Below the pieces are notes generated by a model, which had not been told where the DNA came from, ran no database searches, and saw nothing but the letters and a program-made list of their open reading frames with translations. Below are positions 27,211 through 35,557 of a DNA stretch of 59,582 nucleotides, piece after piece. Every line of letters starts with the position of its first letter. Within the stretch, counting starts at the first letter, position 1. Origin of the DNA: Reyranella sp. (GTDB lineage: Bacteria > Pseudomonadota > Alphaproteobacteria > Reyranellales > Reyranellaceae); assembly GCA_019750135.1 (NCBI GenBank), contig JAIEOV010000027.1, positions 1-59,582 on the forward strand, written 5' to 3'. A program made the translations under genes and the position numbers.

Positions 27211-28064
27211 GCTTCCTCGGCCGATTCTTGCAGAATTCGAAGGGCAGCGATGGCCGCTTGCGCGTTCTCGCGCTGGGTTCCTGCCGGGTGCACGATCCCC
27301 TGATCGCAGTGCAAGGCCCGGGCGAGATCGACTATCTCAATCGGCGCATCAAGTCGCGCGCGCCGATCTATGTCCACGACGTGCACGAGATGATCCAGCT
27401 CCTCGGCCTGCTTGCGGGAACGGTCTCGATGCCGGCCGCCATCGCGCCGTTTGCCTTCAATGTCTGGCGCGCGGGAAAGCCGATGCCGCGCCTGATCGGC
27501 GACGCCGAGCGGCTCGTCATCGAGGTGTGCACGGACAAGCATTATGCGGCGATGGGTCATGCGCTGAACATCAACGAGATCCACCGCCAACTCGTCGCGC
27601 CCGCGGGCGAGGCCGGCGAGGCGTGGTGGTACGACGCTCACCGCGGGCAGCCGGCGCCGTTGGGGGTCGTCGAGAAGGTCGAAGCAACTCTCAGCCAGTC
27701 GCGCCAGCTGACCGAAACGCATCGGCGGGTGTTGCGCGAGATCACGCTGGTGACGCTCTCCTCGGAGGCGATCGCCGAGGGCATGACGAGGCTGCGCAGC
27801 ATGGTCGCCTGCCCGATCCTGGTCGTGCCCCATGTCGCGGTCCGCCTGGCCGACGGCAGCCTGCTCGGCGAGCGGATCGAGCATATCGACAAGACGATCG
27901 AGGCGGCCCGGCTGGCCGGACTTGTCGTCCTCGACCCACGCCGTTTCGTCGAGCGCGATGGCCAGCAACGTGCGCTCGCCGAGCAAGGGACCGACTTCCA
28001 CCACTACGCCGCGGACTACCTGCCGGTCGTCGGGCGTGAAATCGTGCGCGCTTTACGCGAGTAG
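27207..28064 (+). CDS. SGNH/GSCFA-like hydrolase domain protein
   Basis: 285 residues. Strand 1 ends VLALGSCRVHDPLI (about residues 20–33), a G-S-C block similar to that of GSCFA/SGNH esterase-like proteins, and the C-terminus has TDFHHYAADYL, a D-x-x-H arrangement typical of SGNH catalytic pairs. VIEVCTDKHYA and CPILVVPHV fit interior strands. No signal peptide. Such proteins often act as O-acyl esterases or acyltransferases on glycans, but that is inference. Coupled by ATGA to the methyltransferase-like gene. Confidence 0.68.
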   Translation: MSFLGRFLQNSKGSDGRLRVLALGSCRVHDPLIAVQGPGEIDYLNRRIKSRAPIYVHDVHEMIQLLGLLAGTVSMPAAIAPFAFNVWRAGKPMPRLIGDAERLVIEVCTDKHYAAMGHALNINEIHRQLVAPAGEAGEAWWYDAHRGQPAPLGVVEKVEATLSQSRQLTETHRRVLREITLVTLSSEAIAEGMTRLRSMVACPILVVPHVAVRLADGSLLGERIEHIDKTIEAARLAGLVVLDPRRFVERDGQQRALAEQGTDFHHYAADYLPVVGREIVRALRE

Positions 28065-28069
28065 GGCGT

Positions 28070-28303
28070 TCACGGGGAGTCCTTGGGTGGCGGAGGAAGC
28101 GGGACCCAGTGGGTGGGGTGGAAGCCGACGAAGTATCGCCCTTGCGGTTTCGTGGTAACCCAGTCGTCCTTGGACCATCGGATGCCCGTCCACGCCATCT
28201 CGTCGGAGGTGTATCCCGCTTCGCCGGCCATCACGCCCCAGGCGATGATCTCCGTCCCATCCTTTGGCGCACTCTCGATAGGCCGCCAATCCGTGTCGGT
28301 CAT
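28070..28303 (-). CDS. Small DUF551-like protein
   Basis: 77 residues, Trp-rich, with DWRPIESAPKDGTEIIAWG at the start and GRYFVGFHPTHWVPLPPPP at the end. This WxPIxSAPKDG…THWxPLPxPP pattern is that of DUF551-type proteins, common on phages and in chromosomal islands, function unknown. AGGGAGGC sits about six bases before the ATG at 28303. It is convergent with the SGNH-like gene (6 bp between stops) and flanked by a tRNA gene upstream, a typical site for small accessory genes. Confidence 0.8.
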   Translation of the reverse strand: MTDTDWRPIESAPKDGTEIIAWGVMAGEAGYTSDEMAWTGIRWSKDDWVTTKPQGRYFVGFHPTHWVPLPPPPKDSP

Positions 28304-28399
28304 GATGCCTCCCTGAAGGTGAGACGCGCGCTATCACGACAATTTCGGGGGGCGCAGCAGCGGGCGCCTGTCCATTTCCTAAATTGTTGATTCAATTGG

Positions 28400-28472
28400 C
28401 GCTCCCTACGGGATTCGAACCCGTGTTTCAGCCTTGAGAGGGCCGCGTCCTAGGCCTCTAGACGAAGGGAGC
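28400..28472 (-). tRNA. tRNA-Glu (anticodon CTC)
   Basis: On the minus strand the 73-nt sequence starts GCTCCCT and ends AGGGAGC plus discriminator G, giving a 7-bp acceptor stem. The D arm contains GTCTAGAGGCCTAGGAC as in Glu tRNAs. The anticodon arm CGGCC-CTCTCAA-GGCTG places CTC at 34–36. The T arm is CGGGTTCGAATCCCG. CCA is not encoded. A good promoter precedes it. Confidence 0.95.
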
Positions 28473-28487
28473 GAGGCAGGAAGGCGC

Positions 28488-28516
28488 TTGATAGTCGAAG
28501 GGCCGGCTGGGCGCAA
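28488..28516 (-). promoter_or_regulatory. Promoter of tRNA-Glu
   Basis: On the minus strand TTGCGC (28516–28511), a 17-nt spacer and TATCAA (28493–28488); the predicted start is about 8–10 bases before the mature tRNA 5' end at 28472. Confidence 0.6.
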
Positions 28517-28615
28517 CCCCGGCCCTTTGGCCGGCAGAGCCGAGAATCTGCGATGACCGCGCGGCAAGCCGGCCCTAAGCTCGACCGTCCCGTCCGCCTG
28601 CGGAGGAAAACCCCA

Positions 28616-29416
28616 ATGGATATGCATATCGCCCAGGATGCGCCGCTGACCGGCGTCGATCTCAGTTCCCTGACGCCTGCCGAAGCCGAGGCCGTTCTGC
28701 GCCGCCAGCTCGCGGCGGCCTATCGTCTGGTCGACTATTTCGGCTGGACCGAGCTCATCTACGGCCATCTCACGGCTCGGGTGCCGGGGGAGCAGGCGCA
28801 CTTTCTGATCAATCCGTTCGGCCTGAACTACGACGAGGTCACGGCCTCGAACCTGGTGAAGATCGACCTCGACGGCAACAACGTGGGTGAGTCGAAGTAC
28901 CCGGTGAACTACGCGGGATTCGTCATCCACTCGGCGGTCCACATGGCCCACCAGGCGCGGCACAAGGTGGTGATGCACACCCACACCCGCGCCGGCATGG
29001 CGGTGTGTGCCCTCAAGGAGGGGCTATTGCCGATCTCGATGGCGTCGACGGCCTTCCACAACAAGCTCTCCTATCACGACTACGAGGGCCCGAGCCTCGA
29101 TCTCGACGAGCGCGGGCGGCTCTTGAAGAACCTCGGCGACAACCAGGCGATGATGCTGCGCAACCACGGCATCCTGACGACGGGCCGCACCGTGCCCGAG
29201 GCCTTCATCCGGCTCTATCGCCTGGAGCGTGCCTGCCAGATCCAGGTCGATGCCGGCGCCGCCGGCACGCTCAATATCCTGGGCGACAACCTGGCGGCCA
29301 AGTCGGGGGCCGACATGGACGCCTTTTCGGAGCGGGAATCGTCGGGCCTCGGCGACCTCGAATTTGCGGCGCTGATCCGCAAGATCGACAAGGTCGACAC
29401 GAGCTGGCGGCACTGA
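28616..29416 (+). CDS. Class II aldolase/adducin family protein
   Basis: 266-residue protein of the fuculose-aldolase/adducin fold. Zinc and active-site signatures: GWTELIYGHLTARVPG, FLINPFGLNYDEVTASNLVKIDLDG, and VVMHTHTRAGMAVCAL (two zinc His), with the third His in MLRNHGILTTGRTVPEAF. An upstream GGAGGAAAA supports the ATG at 28616 over an earlier in-frame ATG at 28553. It may cleave a sugar phosphate or belong to the non-catalytic adducin-like branch; substrate unknown. A large GC hairpin follows the stop. Confidence 0.9.
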   Translation: MDMHIAQDAPLTGVDLSSLTPAEAEAVLRRQLAAAYRLVDYFGWTELIYGHLTARVPGEQAHFLINPFGLNYDEVTASNLVKIDLDGNNVGESKYPVNYAGFVIHSAVHMAHQARHKVVMHTHTRAGMAVCALKEGLLPISMASTAFHNKLSYHDYEGPSLDLDERGRLLKNLGDNQAMMLRNHGILTTGRTVPEAFIRLYRLERACQIQVDAGAAGTLNILGDNLAAKSGADMDAFSERESSGLGDLEFAALIRKIDKVDTSWRH

Positions 29417-29424
29417 ATGGAGCG

Positions 29425-29460
29425 TTCCTCCCCTGCGCGGATGCCGCGCAGGGCAGGGAA
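29425..29460. terminator. Bidirectional hairpin between convergent genes
   Basis: Ten-bp perfect stem CCCTGCGCGG (29431–29440) / CCGCGCAGGG (29444–29453) with ATG loop, extended by TTCC/GGAA at the outside (29425–29428 and 29457–29460). It sits in the 49-bp gap between the aldolase and the DUF3828-like gene; the T-runs are short, so strength is uncertain. Confidence 0.6.
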
Positions 29461-29465
29461 GCTCT

Positions 29466-29954
29466 TCACTTCGTATAAAGCTCGCTCAGCTTCCCGCTCG
29501 GCGACTTGATGTCGGTGATGCGCCAGCCCATGCCGGTACGCACCAGGTCGAGCGTGATCTCCGTGGGCTTTCCCTGGTTCTCGAAGCTCACCAGGCCCGT
29601 CGCCTTGGGCCCGTCGGCCTTCACCGAGATGGCGAGCTTGTCGATGTCCCAGTCCTGCGCGTCCACGAAAGGATCGCCGTCGAGCTTGGGCACCTCGCCG
29701 CGCCGCTTGGCTTCGCGCATGTCGGCCTCGATGGCACGGGCAAGGTCGGGCGCGAAGAAGCGGTCGACCTGCCAGAACGGCTGGCCCTTGAAGTCCTGAT
29801 TGGGATAGGGCGTGTAGATGCCGCGCAAGAACGCCTCCGGCGTCACCGTTTCCTTCGGAGCCGAGGGTTGCGGCGGAGATTGCGGCTGGGCCTGGGCCCA
29901 GGCTGACGTCGGCAGTGCGCCCAGCGCGGCGAGGATCAGGCGCCGGCTAGGCAC
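29466..29954 (-). CDS. Exported DUF3828-like protein
   Basis: 162 residues. N-terminal signal (PSRRLILAALGALPTSAWAQ) with twin Arg, then a Pro/Gln-rich stretch, then a small alpha/beta domain (YTPYPNQDFKGQPFWQVDRFFAPDLARAIEADMREAK… DGDPFVDAQDWDIDKLAISV… WRITDIKSPSGKLSELY). The pattern of YFxP-like segment followed by DPFxxAQDW and a closing WRIxDI is characteristic of DUF3828 proteins; function unknown. I start at the GTG at 29954, overlapping the end of the upstream phyH-like gene by eight bases, because no ATG precedes the signal. Confidence 0.72.
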   Translation of the reverse strand: MPSRRLILAALGALPTSAWAQAQPQSPPQPSAPKETVTPEAFLRGIYTPYPNQDFKGQPFWQVDRFFAPDLARAIEADMREAKRRGEVPKLDGDPFVDAQDWDIDKLAISVKADGPKATGLVSFENQGKPTEITLDLVRTGMGWRITDIKSPSGKLSELYTK

Positions 29955-30777
29955 GGAACGAGCTCTGCGAGCCGTCGTACAGCACCTTGGCCGAGCGCTC
30001 GACGGCCGCCTGATGGGCGGCCAGTGCCGCCTCGTCGAGGTCGCCCTTGGGCGCGGGATCGACGTCGAAATTGCCGTAGCGGTCGGTGCCGCGCACCAGC
30101 ATCGCTGAATCGCGCGCCTTGATCTGTCGAACATGGGGCGGGATGTAGCGGATGGCGTAGCCGATGCGCCGATCGCCCGTGGTGTTGGGGCCCGAGCCGT
30201 GCACCAGCAGCACGTGGTGCAGCGACATCTCGCCCGCCTTGAGCGACACGTCGACACCCTGGCCTTCGGGCACGTCGACGGCGATCTCCTGGCCGCGCGT
30301 CAGCAGGTTGTCGGAGGCGAAGGTGTCGCGGTGCTCGAGCTGGTTCCTGAGATGGCTGCCCGGCCAGAACTTCATGGCGCCGCTCGCCACCGGCGCATCG
30401 GCGAAGGCGACCCAGGCGGTGATGACGTCGTTGGTGCTGAGCCCCCAGTAGGTCGCGTCCTGATGCCACGACACGAACGACGGCGAATGCGCCTCCTTGG
30501 TGAAGAAGGTCGTGCTCCAACACAGGATGTCGGGCCCGATCACGTCCTCGACGGCATCGAGGATCTTCGGGTGCCGCGCCAGCTCGTTGGCCCAGGTGAA
30601 GAGCAGATGCGGCTTCTGCCGCATGTTGCCGGAGAGCGGTCCACCAAGCGTGCGCTCGTTCGCCTCGAGCCGGTCGCGATAGGACCGCGCCTCGCCCGTC
30701 GACAGCACGCTCACCGGGAAGTGGAAGCCGTCCCGGCGGTAGTCCGCCACCTGGGCATCGGAAAGGACCTTGGCCAT
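29947..30777 (-). CDS. Phytanoyl-CoA dioxygenase (PhyH) family protein
   Basis: 276-residue Fe(II)/2-oxoglutarate oxygenase. The metal facial triad is visible as HQD in VSWHQDATYWGL (His about residue 104, Asp about 106) and the distal His in HHVLLVHGSGPNTTGDRRIGYAIRYI (about 190), whose following Arg binds 2OG. The N-terminus VADYRRDGFHFPVSVLS is the usual PhyH start. Likely hydroxylates a small substrate rather than phytanoyl-CoA. Overlaps the DUF3828-like start. Confidence 0.9.
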   Translation of the reverse strand: MAKVLSDAQVADYRRDGFHFPVSVLSTGEARSYRDRLEANERTLGGPLSGNMRQKPHLLFTWANELARHPKILDAVEDVIGPDILCWSTTFFTKEAHSPSFVSWHQDATYWGLSTNDVITAWVAFADAPVASGAMKFWPGSHLRNQLEHRDTFASDNLLTRGQEIAVDVPEGQGVDVSLKAGEMSLHHVLLVHGSGPNTTGDRRIGYAIRYIPPHVRQIKARDSAMLVRGTDRYGNFDVDPAPKGDLDEAALAAHQAAVERSAKVLYDGSQSSFRA

Positions 30778-31339
30778 GGCCGAATCATAGCCGAGCCCGA
30801 TGCCGGCGCTACAAGCAAAAATGCCCGGCGGGCGATCAGCATACGAAATTGGCGGCTCCGGGCGTCTGTTCTGTTACCGGCCCATCGCCGCCGCCTTCTT
30901 TGGCCTCCCGTCGGTGGGCCCGTTCTCCATGTTGCCGATGCTTGCCGCGCCGGCGTAAGGCTGGTGTGCGCGGGGCCGATGAGATTGCCTGGGCTGCTGG
31001 CATGGCACCCGGCCCGGAGATATTGCGTCGAAGGACCGCTTATGGGACGCAATAACCAAAACCGTAGTTGACCCGTTATGGCACTACAGTTATATTGCCC
31101 TCGTGCTCGCTTCACGGCGGCTCCGCTCTATGCATCGTTCATCCGATATCATCGCGTCCCTCCGCCGGGCCGGCCTGTCCGGCTGAGCGAAAGCCCGTTG
31201 CGATGTTTGCGGAAATGTCCGAATTCGCCGCCCATCGCTAGTGGGTCGACTCCCAAGGCACCCCTAGGCGGTCGGGCGGAAACGGCGGGAACCCCCGGAA
31301 ACTCATCGCCGCACTGGCGAAGGCGGTCCGTTTGAGGTT
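30778..31339. other. 562-bp gene-free stretch with an orphan promoter
   Basis: I find no convincing coding sequence on either strand. The only clear signal is a good promoter at 31068–31096. The sequence near 31040–31095 is locally AT-rich compared with the surroundings. The right end abuts the decayed deaminase, so part of the stretch may be eroded remains of former genes. Confidence 0.5.
31068..31096 (+). promoter_or_regulatory. Strong sigma-70-type promoter with no recognised gene
   Basis: TTGACC (31068–31073), exactly 17 nt, then TATATT (31091–31096): five matches at each hexamer. A transcript would start near 31103 and run antisense into the deaminase pseudogene, unless it ends in the GC-rich stretch at about 31180–31300. 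Confidence 0.55.
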
Positions 31340-31900
31340 CTACTTCTTCTCGCGGACTTTGCCCTTGGCTTCGAACAGCTTGTCCGTCTCGTTCGCCAGC
31401 ACGCCGCCCAGCAGGAGCTTGCTGGTGTAGATTGCCTTGCCGGCGTCGACGATGGCCTGGGCGCGAATGTTGATGTCGGCGATGTACTGGCGCACGAACG
31501 GCGTGTCGGAGCCGTACACCATGCGCGGAATATCCGCCCAGAGACCATGGCGCTGGCGCACATCGGGCAAGCCTCGCCCGTGCCGTACATGGTGAGGTAT
31601 CCCCAGCCCTTGTTGCCGTTCCTGGCGAGGTAGTCGTTCATCGCCATGACCTCGGAATGCATCATCGGGCTGGCGGCCAGGTTCGCCGCCCGACGAGCAC
31701 CGAGCCAGACGGCCGTCCAGGATTCCGGTTCGCCTGCGCGATCGCCAGTCGCATGAACTTCTCGTGCTTGGCCAGCTCGGCCGGGCTGACGCCAGTCGGC
31801 TTGGTCTGGGTCTGGGCCCGTGCCTCGGTTTTCAGCGCGGCGAGACCGGCCGCGCAGCCGTACCGGCGACGACGACGCGGCGGCAGATGAGCTTGTTCAT
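31340..31900 (-). pseudogene. Decayed exported nucleoside/guanine-type deaminase
   Basis: Three consecutive frames together rebuild a CMP/dCMP-deaminase-fold protein. From the ATG at 31900: a signal-like MNKLICRRVVVAGTAA, a break near 31855, then GLAALKTEARAQ…SPAELAKHEKFMRLAIAQANRNPGRP, a break near 31690 that also removes about ten residues, then NLAASPMMHSEVMAMNDYL…TGEACPMCASAMV, a break near 31550, then WADIPRMVYGSDTPF to the stop at 31340. The zinc motifs HSE and CPMC survive. Each break shifts the frame by −1 (3n+1 deletions). A good ribosome site (AAGGAGCCCC) remains. It follows the ABM gene by 10 bp, so it was the last gene of the cassette. Confidence 0.85.
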
Positions 31901-31910
31901 TGGGGCTCCT

Positions 31911-32843
31911 TTAGAAGAATTTCCAGAAGACCCAGATGCAGGCCGCATAGATGGTGCAAACGAGCAGGGCGCCGAGCAGGTTGGCCCGCAGCACGTTCCC
32001 CTTGGGGTTCATCCACCAGCCCATGTGGTTGGCGACCCAGGGCACCATGAAGCCCGTCAGGGCGACGCTGAAGATGTTGCCGATGAACAGGTTGAGCGCC
32101 CACGGCAGGTTCAGCTTGTTCTGCAGGATCGGCGTGCCCGCGTAGACGCCCCAGAGGAAGACGATGGGGTAGAGCAGCAGCAGGACGATGAAGTCCATCT
32201 TCCAGACGGCCCAGGGCGCAGGCGCGCCCGATTCGTCGCGGAACCACTGCTCGAAGCCGGTGCCCACGCGGGCGTGGAACTCCTCGGTAAGCGGCTCTGA
32301 CTCCTCGATCAGCTTCTGGCGCACAGGCGAGTCCAGCCAGGCCTGTAGGTTGGCCTGGGTGTCGAAGCGCAGGATGGCGACGTAGTCGTCCTGGACGCCC
32401 GGCACCGGCGGCTCGAAGCGATAGCCCTGCAGGCCCGGCGCCTTGGACTGGGCCGCGGCGATCTTGCGCTCCCAGGCGCGGTATTCGACGTCTTTGCCGG
32501 GTTTCACGCGGGTGCTGATCACGGCCGAGACAGGGGCGGGCTTCCGGCCGCCCTCGTCGTCGCGCACGATGTGCACGTCGTCGCGGCCGATCAGGAACGG
32601 TGCGGCGCCCTCGATACGGGTCTGGCGCTCGGGGGAGGCCAGCCAGCGCTGGGCGTCCTCCATGGTGTGGAAGCGCTGCAGGATCACCCAGTCGACCTGC
32701 AGCGGCGGATTGGGCGGCATCAGGCGCTGCTCGACGAAGCCCGCGAAGCTCGAGACCATGTTGCTGGTCTCGCCCTGCCAGCGGGCGAAGTCCTCGGATT
32801 TCTCCGGCCGTACGCTGGTCTGGGTGACGATGCTGACGGTCAT
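31911..32843 (-). CDS. Two-domain ABM protein with C-terminal membrane region (COG3224-like)
   Basis: 310 residues. Two ferredoxin-like antibiotic-biosynthesis-monooxygenase domains: about 1–95 (VSIVTQTSVRPEKSEDFARWQ…WVILQRFHTMEDAQRWLASPER) and about 105–205 (VSAVISTRVKPGKDVEYRAWERKIAAAQ…YVAILRFDTQANLQAWLDSP). Three membrane helices follow (WKMDFIVLLLLYPIVFLWG; LNLFIGNIFSVALTGFMV; LRANLLGALLVCTIYAACIWVFW). Some ABM domains are cofactor-free oxygenases acting on quinols or polyketides. Anchoring beside a molybdenum hydroxylase suggests a follow-on oxidation at the membrane, which is inference. ATGA overlap with the molybdenum subunit. Confidence 0.87.
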   Translation of the reverse strand: MTVSIVTQTSVRPEKSEDFARWQGETSNMVSSFAGFVEQRLMPPNPPLQVDWVILQRFHTMEDAQRWLASPERQTRIEGAAPFLIGRDDVHIVRDDEGGRKPAPVSAVISTRVKPGKDVEYRAWERKIAAAQSKAPGLQGYRFEPPVPGVQDDYVAILRFDTQANLQAWLDSPVRQKLIEESEPLTEEFHARVGTGFEQWFRDESGAPAPWAVWKMDFIVLLLLYPIVFLWGVYAGTPILQNKLNLPWALNLFIGNIFSVALTGFMVPWVANHMGWWMNPKGNVLRANLLGALLVCTIYAACIWVFWKFF

Positions 32844-35557
32844 TTGGCCCTGGTCAGTCCGCCGCTGAACAGGCGGTCCGCGGTGAAGGGCAGATGCGCG
32901 AAGCGCACGCCGGTCGCGTCGGCGAGCGCATTGGACACCGCGGGCGCCACCGGGTTGATGCCGCACTCGCCCTGGGACTTGGCGCCCAGGGGACCGATGG
33001 CATCGACCGTGTCGGCGAAGAAGATGTCGGTGTGCGGCGTGTCAGCGAAGGCCGGGACGCGGCAGTTGCGCAGTTGCGGGTTCACCATGTGGCCCTCGTC
33101 GTGGACCATGTTCTCGATCAGCGCCCAGCCGTAGCCCATGGCGACCGCGCCGTCGAGCTGGCCGCGGCACTGCATGGGGTTGATCGGCTTGCCGATGTCG
33201 GCGGCATGCACGCTGTGCAGGATACGGATCTCGCCGGTGACGCGATGGACGGCGAGCCGTACGCCCTGCACATTGAAGGCGATAGTGCGCGGCGACAGGT
33301 AGGCCTTGCGGCTGACCGTGAAGCGGTGGTTGACCTTTGCACCCTCGGCATGCAGCTCGGTGAGCGGGATCCGCTTGTTGCCGCAGATCACCGCGTCGTT
33401 GTCGAGGCGGCATTGGTCGATCGGCGTCTTGGTGAAGCGCGACGCGAAGTCGAGGATGTCGGTCTTCATGGCCTCGGCGGTGATCATCACCGCCTTGCCC
33501 GCCACAACGGTGCCGGTGCTGGCGAAGGTGCCGGTGTCGTAGGGTGTGCGGTCGGTGTCGGCATTGATGATGTCGATATCCGCGGCCCGCACGCCGACGA
33601 CGGAGGCGGCCATCTGCTTGTGCGCCGTGGTGATGCCGTTGCCCATCTCCGACGAGCCGCAGGCCAGGTGGTACTTCCCGTCGGGCAGCAGCTTCATCTC
33701 CGCGCCGGAGCGGTGCTCGGTCGGCGGGCCGCACTCGAGCATGGCGAGGGCCGCGCCCGTGCCCTCGAGCCAGTCGTCGCCGTCGGGCTTCTTGGCGCCG
33801 TTGCCCTTCTTCAGCTCGCGCTCGACGATGTCCAGGCACTGGTCGATGCCGTGGCTGCCGAAGCTCGCATCGCTGGGCTCCATCCAGATCGATTCGACGT
33901 TGTCACCTGGCCGCACCACGTTCTTGCGTCGGATCTCGAACGGATCCATGTCCAGGACCTTGGCCAGTTCGTTCATGGCGCATTCCATGGCGAAGGTGGT
34001 CTGCGAGGCGCCGTAGCCGCGGAAGCCGCCGCCCGGGATCATGTTTGTGTAGACGACACGGCCGATGCCCTTCTTGTTGGGGCAGCGATAGGCCGCGAAC
34101 GGGCTCGCCATGGCGGCCGCCAGAGTCTCGCTGGCATGGTTGCCGTAGGCGCCGGTGTTGGACACGACCTGGACGTCGAGCGCGGTCAGCGTGCCGTCCC
34201 TCCTGGCACCGAGCTTGATCTTGGTCGTCATCTGATGCCGGGTCGAGGCGCCGATGAACTCGTCCTCCCGCGTCCACTCCCATTTCACCGGACGGCCATC
34301 GAGTTTCATCGTGGCGAACAGCGGCAGGTCCTCCGACATCATCTCCTGCTTGCCGCCGAAGCCGCCGCCGACGCGCTCGGTGAAGACGTGGATCTGCGCG
34401 GTCGGCACGCCCATGAGGTAGGCGAGCTTGGTGCGGGCCGCGAACGGGCCCTGCGAACTGGTGCGCACGTGCCAGCGGCCATCCTTGCCCTTGTAGGCGA
34501 TCGAGCCGTGGGTCTCGAGATGGACGTGCTGCACGCGCGAGGTCGAGTAGGTGTGCTCGTGGATGACCTCGGCTTCCCGGAAGCCTTCGTGGACGTCGCC
34601 GATCTCGCCCTGCAGGGTGGCGAAGATGTTGCCGTTGTCGGTGACGACCTCGTCCTTCTCGTGGAGGATCGGCGCACCTGGTTCCATGGCGGCCACCGGA
34701 TCGAACACCGTCGGCAGCAGCTCGTACTCGATCTCGACAGCGCGCACGCCGGCCTCGGCCGCCGCCTCGGTCTCGCCGATCACCGCGACCAGGCGCTGGC
34801 CGACGAAGCGGGCGACGTTGTCCAGCATGTAGGTGTCGTCGGGATCGACCAGATGGTCCTCGTGCAGTGCCGTGCTGTAGAGCCGGCGCGGCACGTCCTC
34901 CCAGGTGTAGACGGCGACCACGCCGGGGACGGCGAGCGCCTTGGTCTTGTCGATCTTCTTCAATCGCGCGTGGGCATGCGGCGAACGCAGCACCTTGAGG
35001 TGCAGCATGCCCTCCATCCAGACGTCCATCGTGTAGTGCGCCTTGCCCGTCAGGATGGCGTCGGTGAACGGGTTGGGCAGGCTGGCGCCCAGCGCCTTGC
35101 CGGCGACGTCGTCCTCGATGTTCTTCTTGCCGTGCAGTGCGTCGACGATCGAGCGATAGCCGGTGCAGCGGCAGATATTGCCCTTGAGCGCATGCGGCAG
35201 GTCGGCCTTGTGGGCCTCGTCGAACGCCGCCGAGGCCGTCGTCATCATCATGCCGGCGGCGCAGTAGCCGCACTGGAAGGCCTGCGCGTCATGGAAGGCC
35301 TGCTGGATCGGATGCAGCTTGCCGTTCTGCGACAGGCCCTCGATGGTGGTGATCTTCTTGCCCTCGCCGCGGAAGGCCGGGACCAGGCAGGAGTGGAACG
35401 GCTTGCCGTCCAGCCATACCGTGCAGGCGCCGCAGTCGCCGGCGTCGCAGCCTTTCTTGACGCCGAACACTTCCAGGTCGCGCAGGAAGGTGCGCAGGCA
35501 CTGGCCGGGGGTCGGTTCGGCCGAATAGAGGCGACCGTTGACTTCGTACTTGCTCAT
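32840..35557 (-). CDS. Xanthine-dehydrogenase-family hydroxylase: fused 2Fe-2S and molybdopterin subunit
   Basis: 905 residues. Residues ~1–155 carry two 2Fe-2S clusters (VKKGCDAGDCGACTVWLDG with a fourth Cys in FHSC; QCGYCAAGMMM and NICRCTGYRSI). From ~175 comes the molybdopterin-cytosine-dinucleotide module (LRSPHAHARLKKID, VGGGFGGKQEMMSED, GGGFRGYGASQTTFAMEC, SSEMGNGITTAHKQMA) and the base-catalyst Glu in GAKSQGECGINPVAPAVSNALADATG. This resembles the single-chain layout of Desulfovibrio aldehyde oxidoreductase, but here a separate FAD subunit gene overlaps upstream by ATGA. Members hydroxylate purines, N-heterocycles or aldehydes with water; the substrate is not readable. Confidence 0.93.
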   Translation of the reverse strand: MSKYEVNGRLYSAEPTPGQCLRTFLRDLEVFGVKKGCDAGDCGACTVWLDGKPFHSCLVPAFRGEGKKITTIEGLSQNGKLHPIQQAFHDAQAFQCGYCAAGMMMTTASAAFDEAHKADLPHALKGNICRCTGYRSIVDALHGKKNIEDDVAGKALGASLPNPFTDAILTGKAHYTMDVWMEGMLHLKVLRSPHAHARLKKIDKTKALAVPGVVAVYTWEDVPRRLYSTALHEDHLVDPDDTYMLDNVARFVGQRLVAVIGETEAAAEAGVRAVEIEYELLPTVFDPVAAMEPGAPILHEKDEVVTDNGNIFATLQGEIGDVHEGFREAEVIHEHTYSTSRVQHVHLETHGSIAYKGKDGRWHVRTSSQGPFAARTKLAYLMGVPTAQIHVFTERVGGGFGGKQEMMSEDLPLFATMKLDGRPVKWEWTREDEFIGASTRHQMTTKIKLGARRDGTLTALDVQVVSNTGAYGNHASETLAAAMASPFAAYRCPNKKGIGRVVYTNMIPGGGFRGYGASQTTFAMECAMNELAKVLDMDPFEIRRKNVVRPGDNVESIWMEPSDASFGSHGIDQCLDIVERELKKGNGAKKPDGDDWLEGTGAALAMLECGPPTEHRSGAEMKLLPDGKYHLACGSSEMGNGITTAHKQMAASVVGVRAADIDIINADTDRTPYDTGTFASTGTVVAGKAVMITAEAMKTDILDFASRFTKTPIDQCRLDNDAVICGNKRIPLTELHAEGAKVNHRFTVSRKAYLSPRTIAFNVQGVRLAVHRVTGEIRILHSVHAADIGKPINPMQCRGQLDGAVAMGYGWALIENMVHDEGHMVNPQLRNCRVPAFADTPHTDIFFADTVDAIGPLGAKSQGECGINPVAPAVSNALADATGVRFAHLPFTADRLFSGGLTRAK

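Noticed and set aside
31078..31335. 85-codon open frame following the orphan promoter
   Set aside because: Starts upstream of the expected transcription start, no ribosome site, and a composition without any protein-like pattern.
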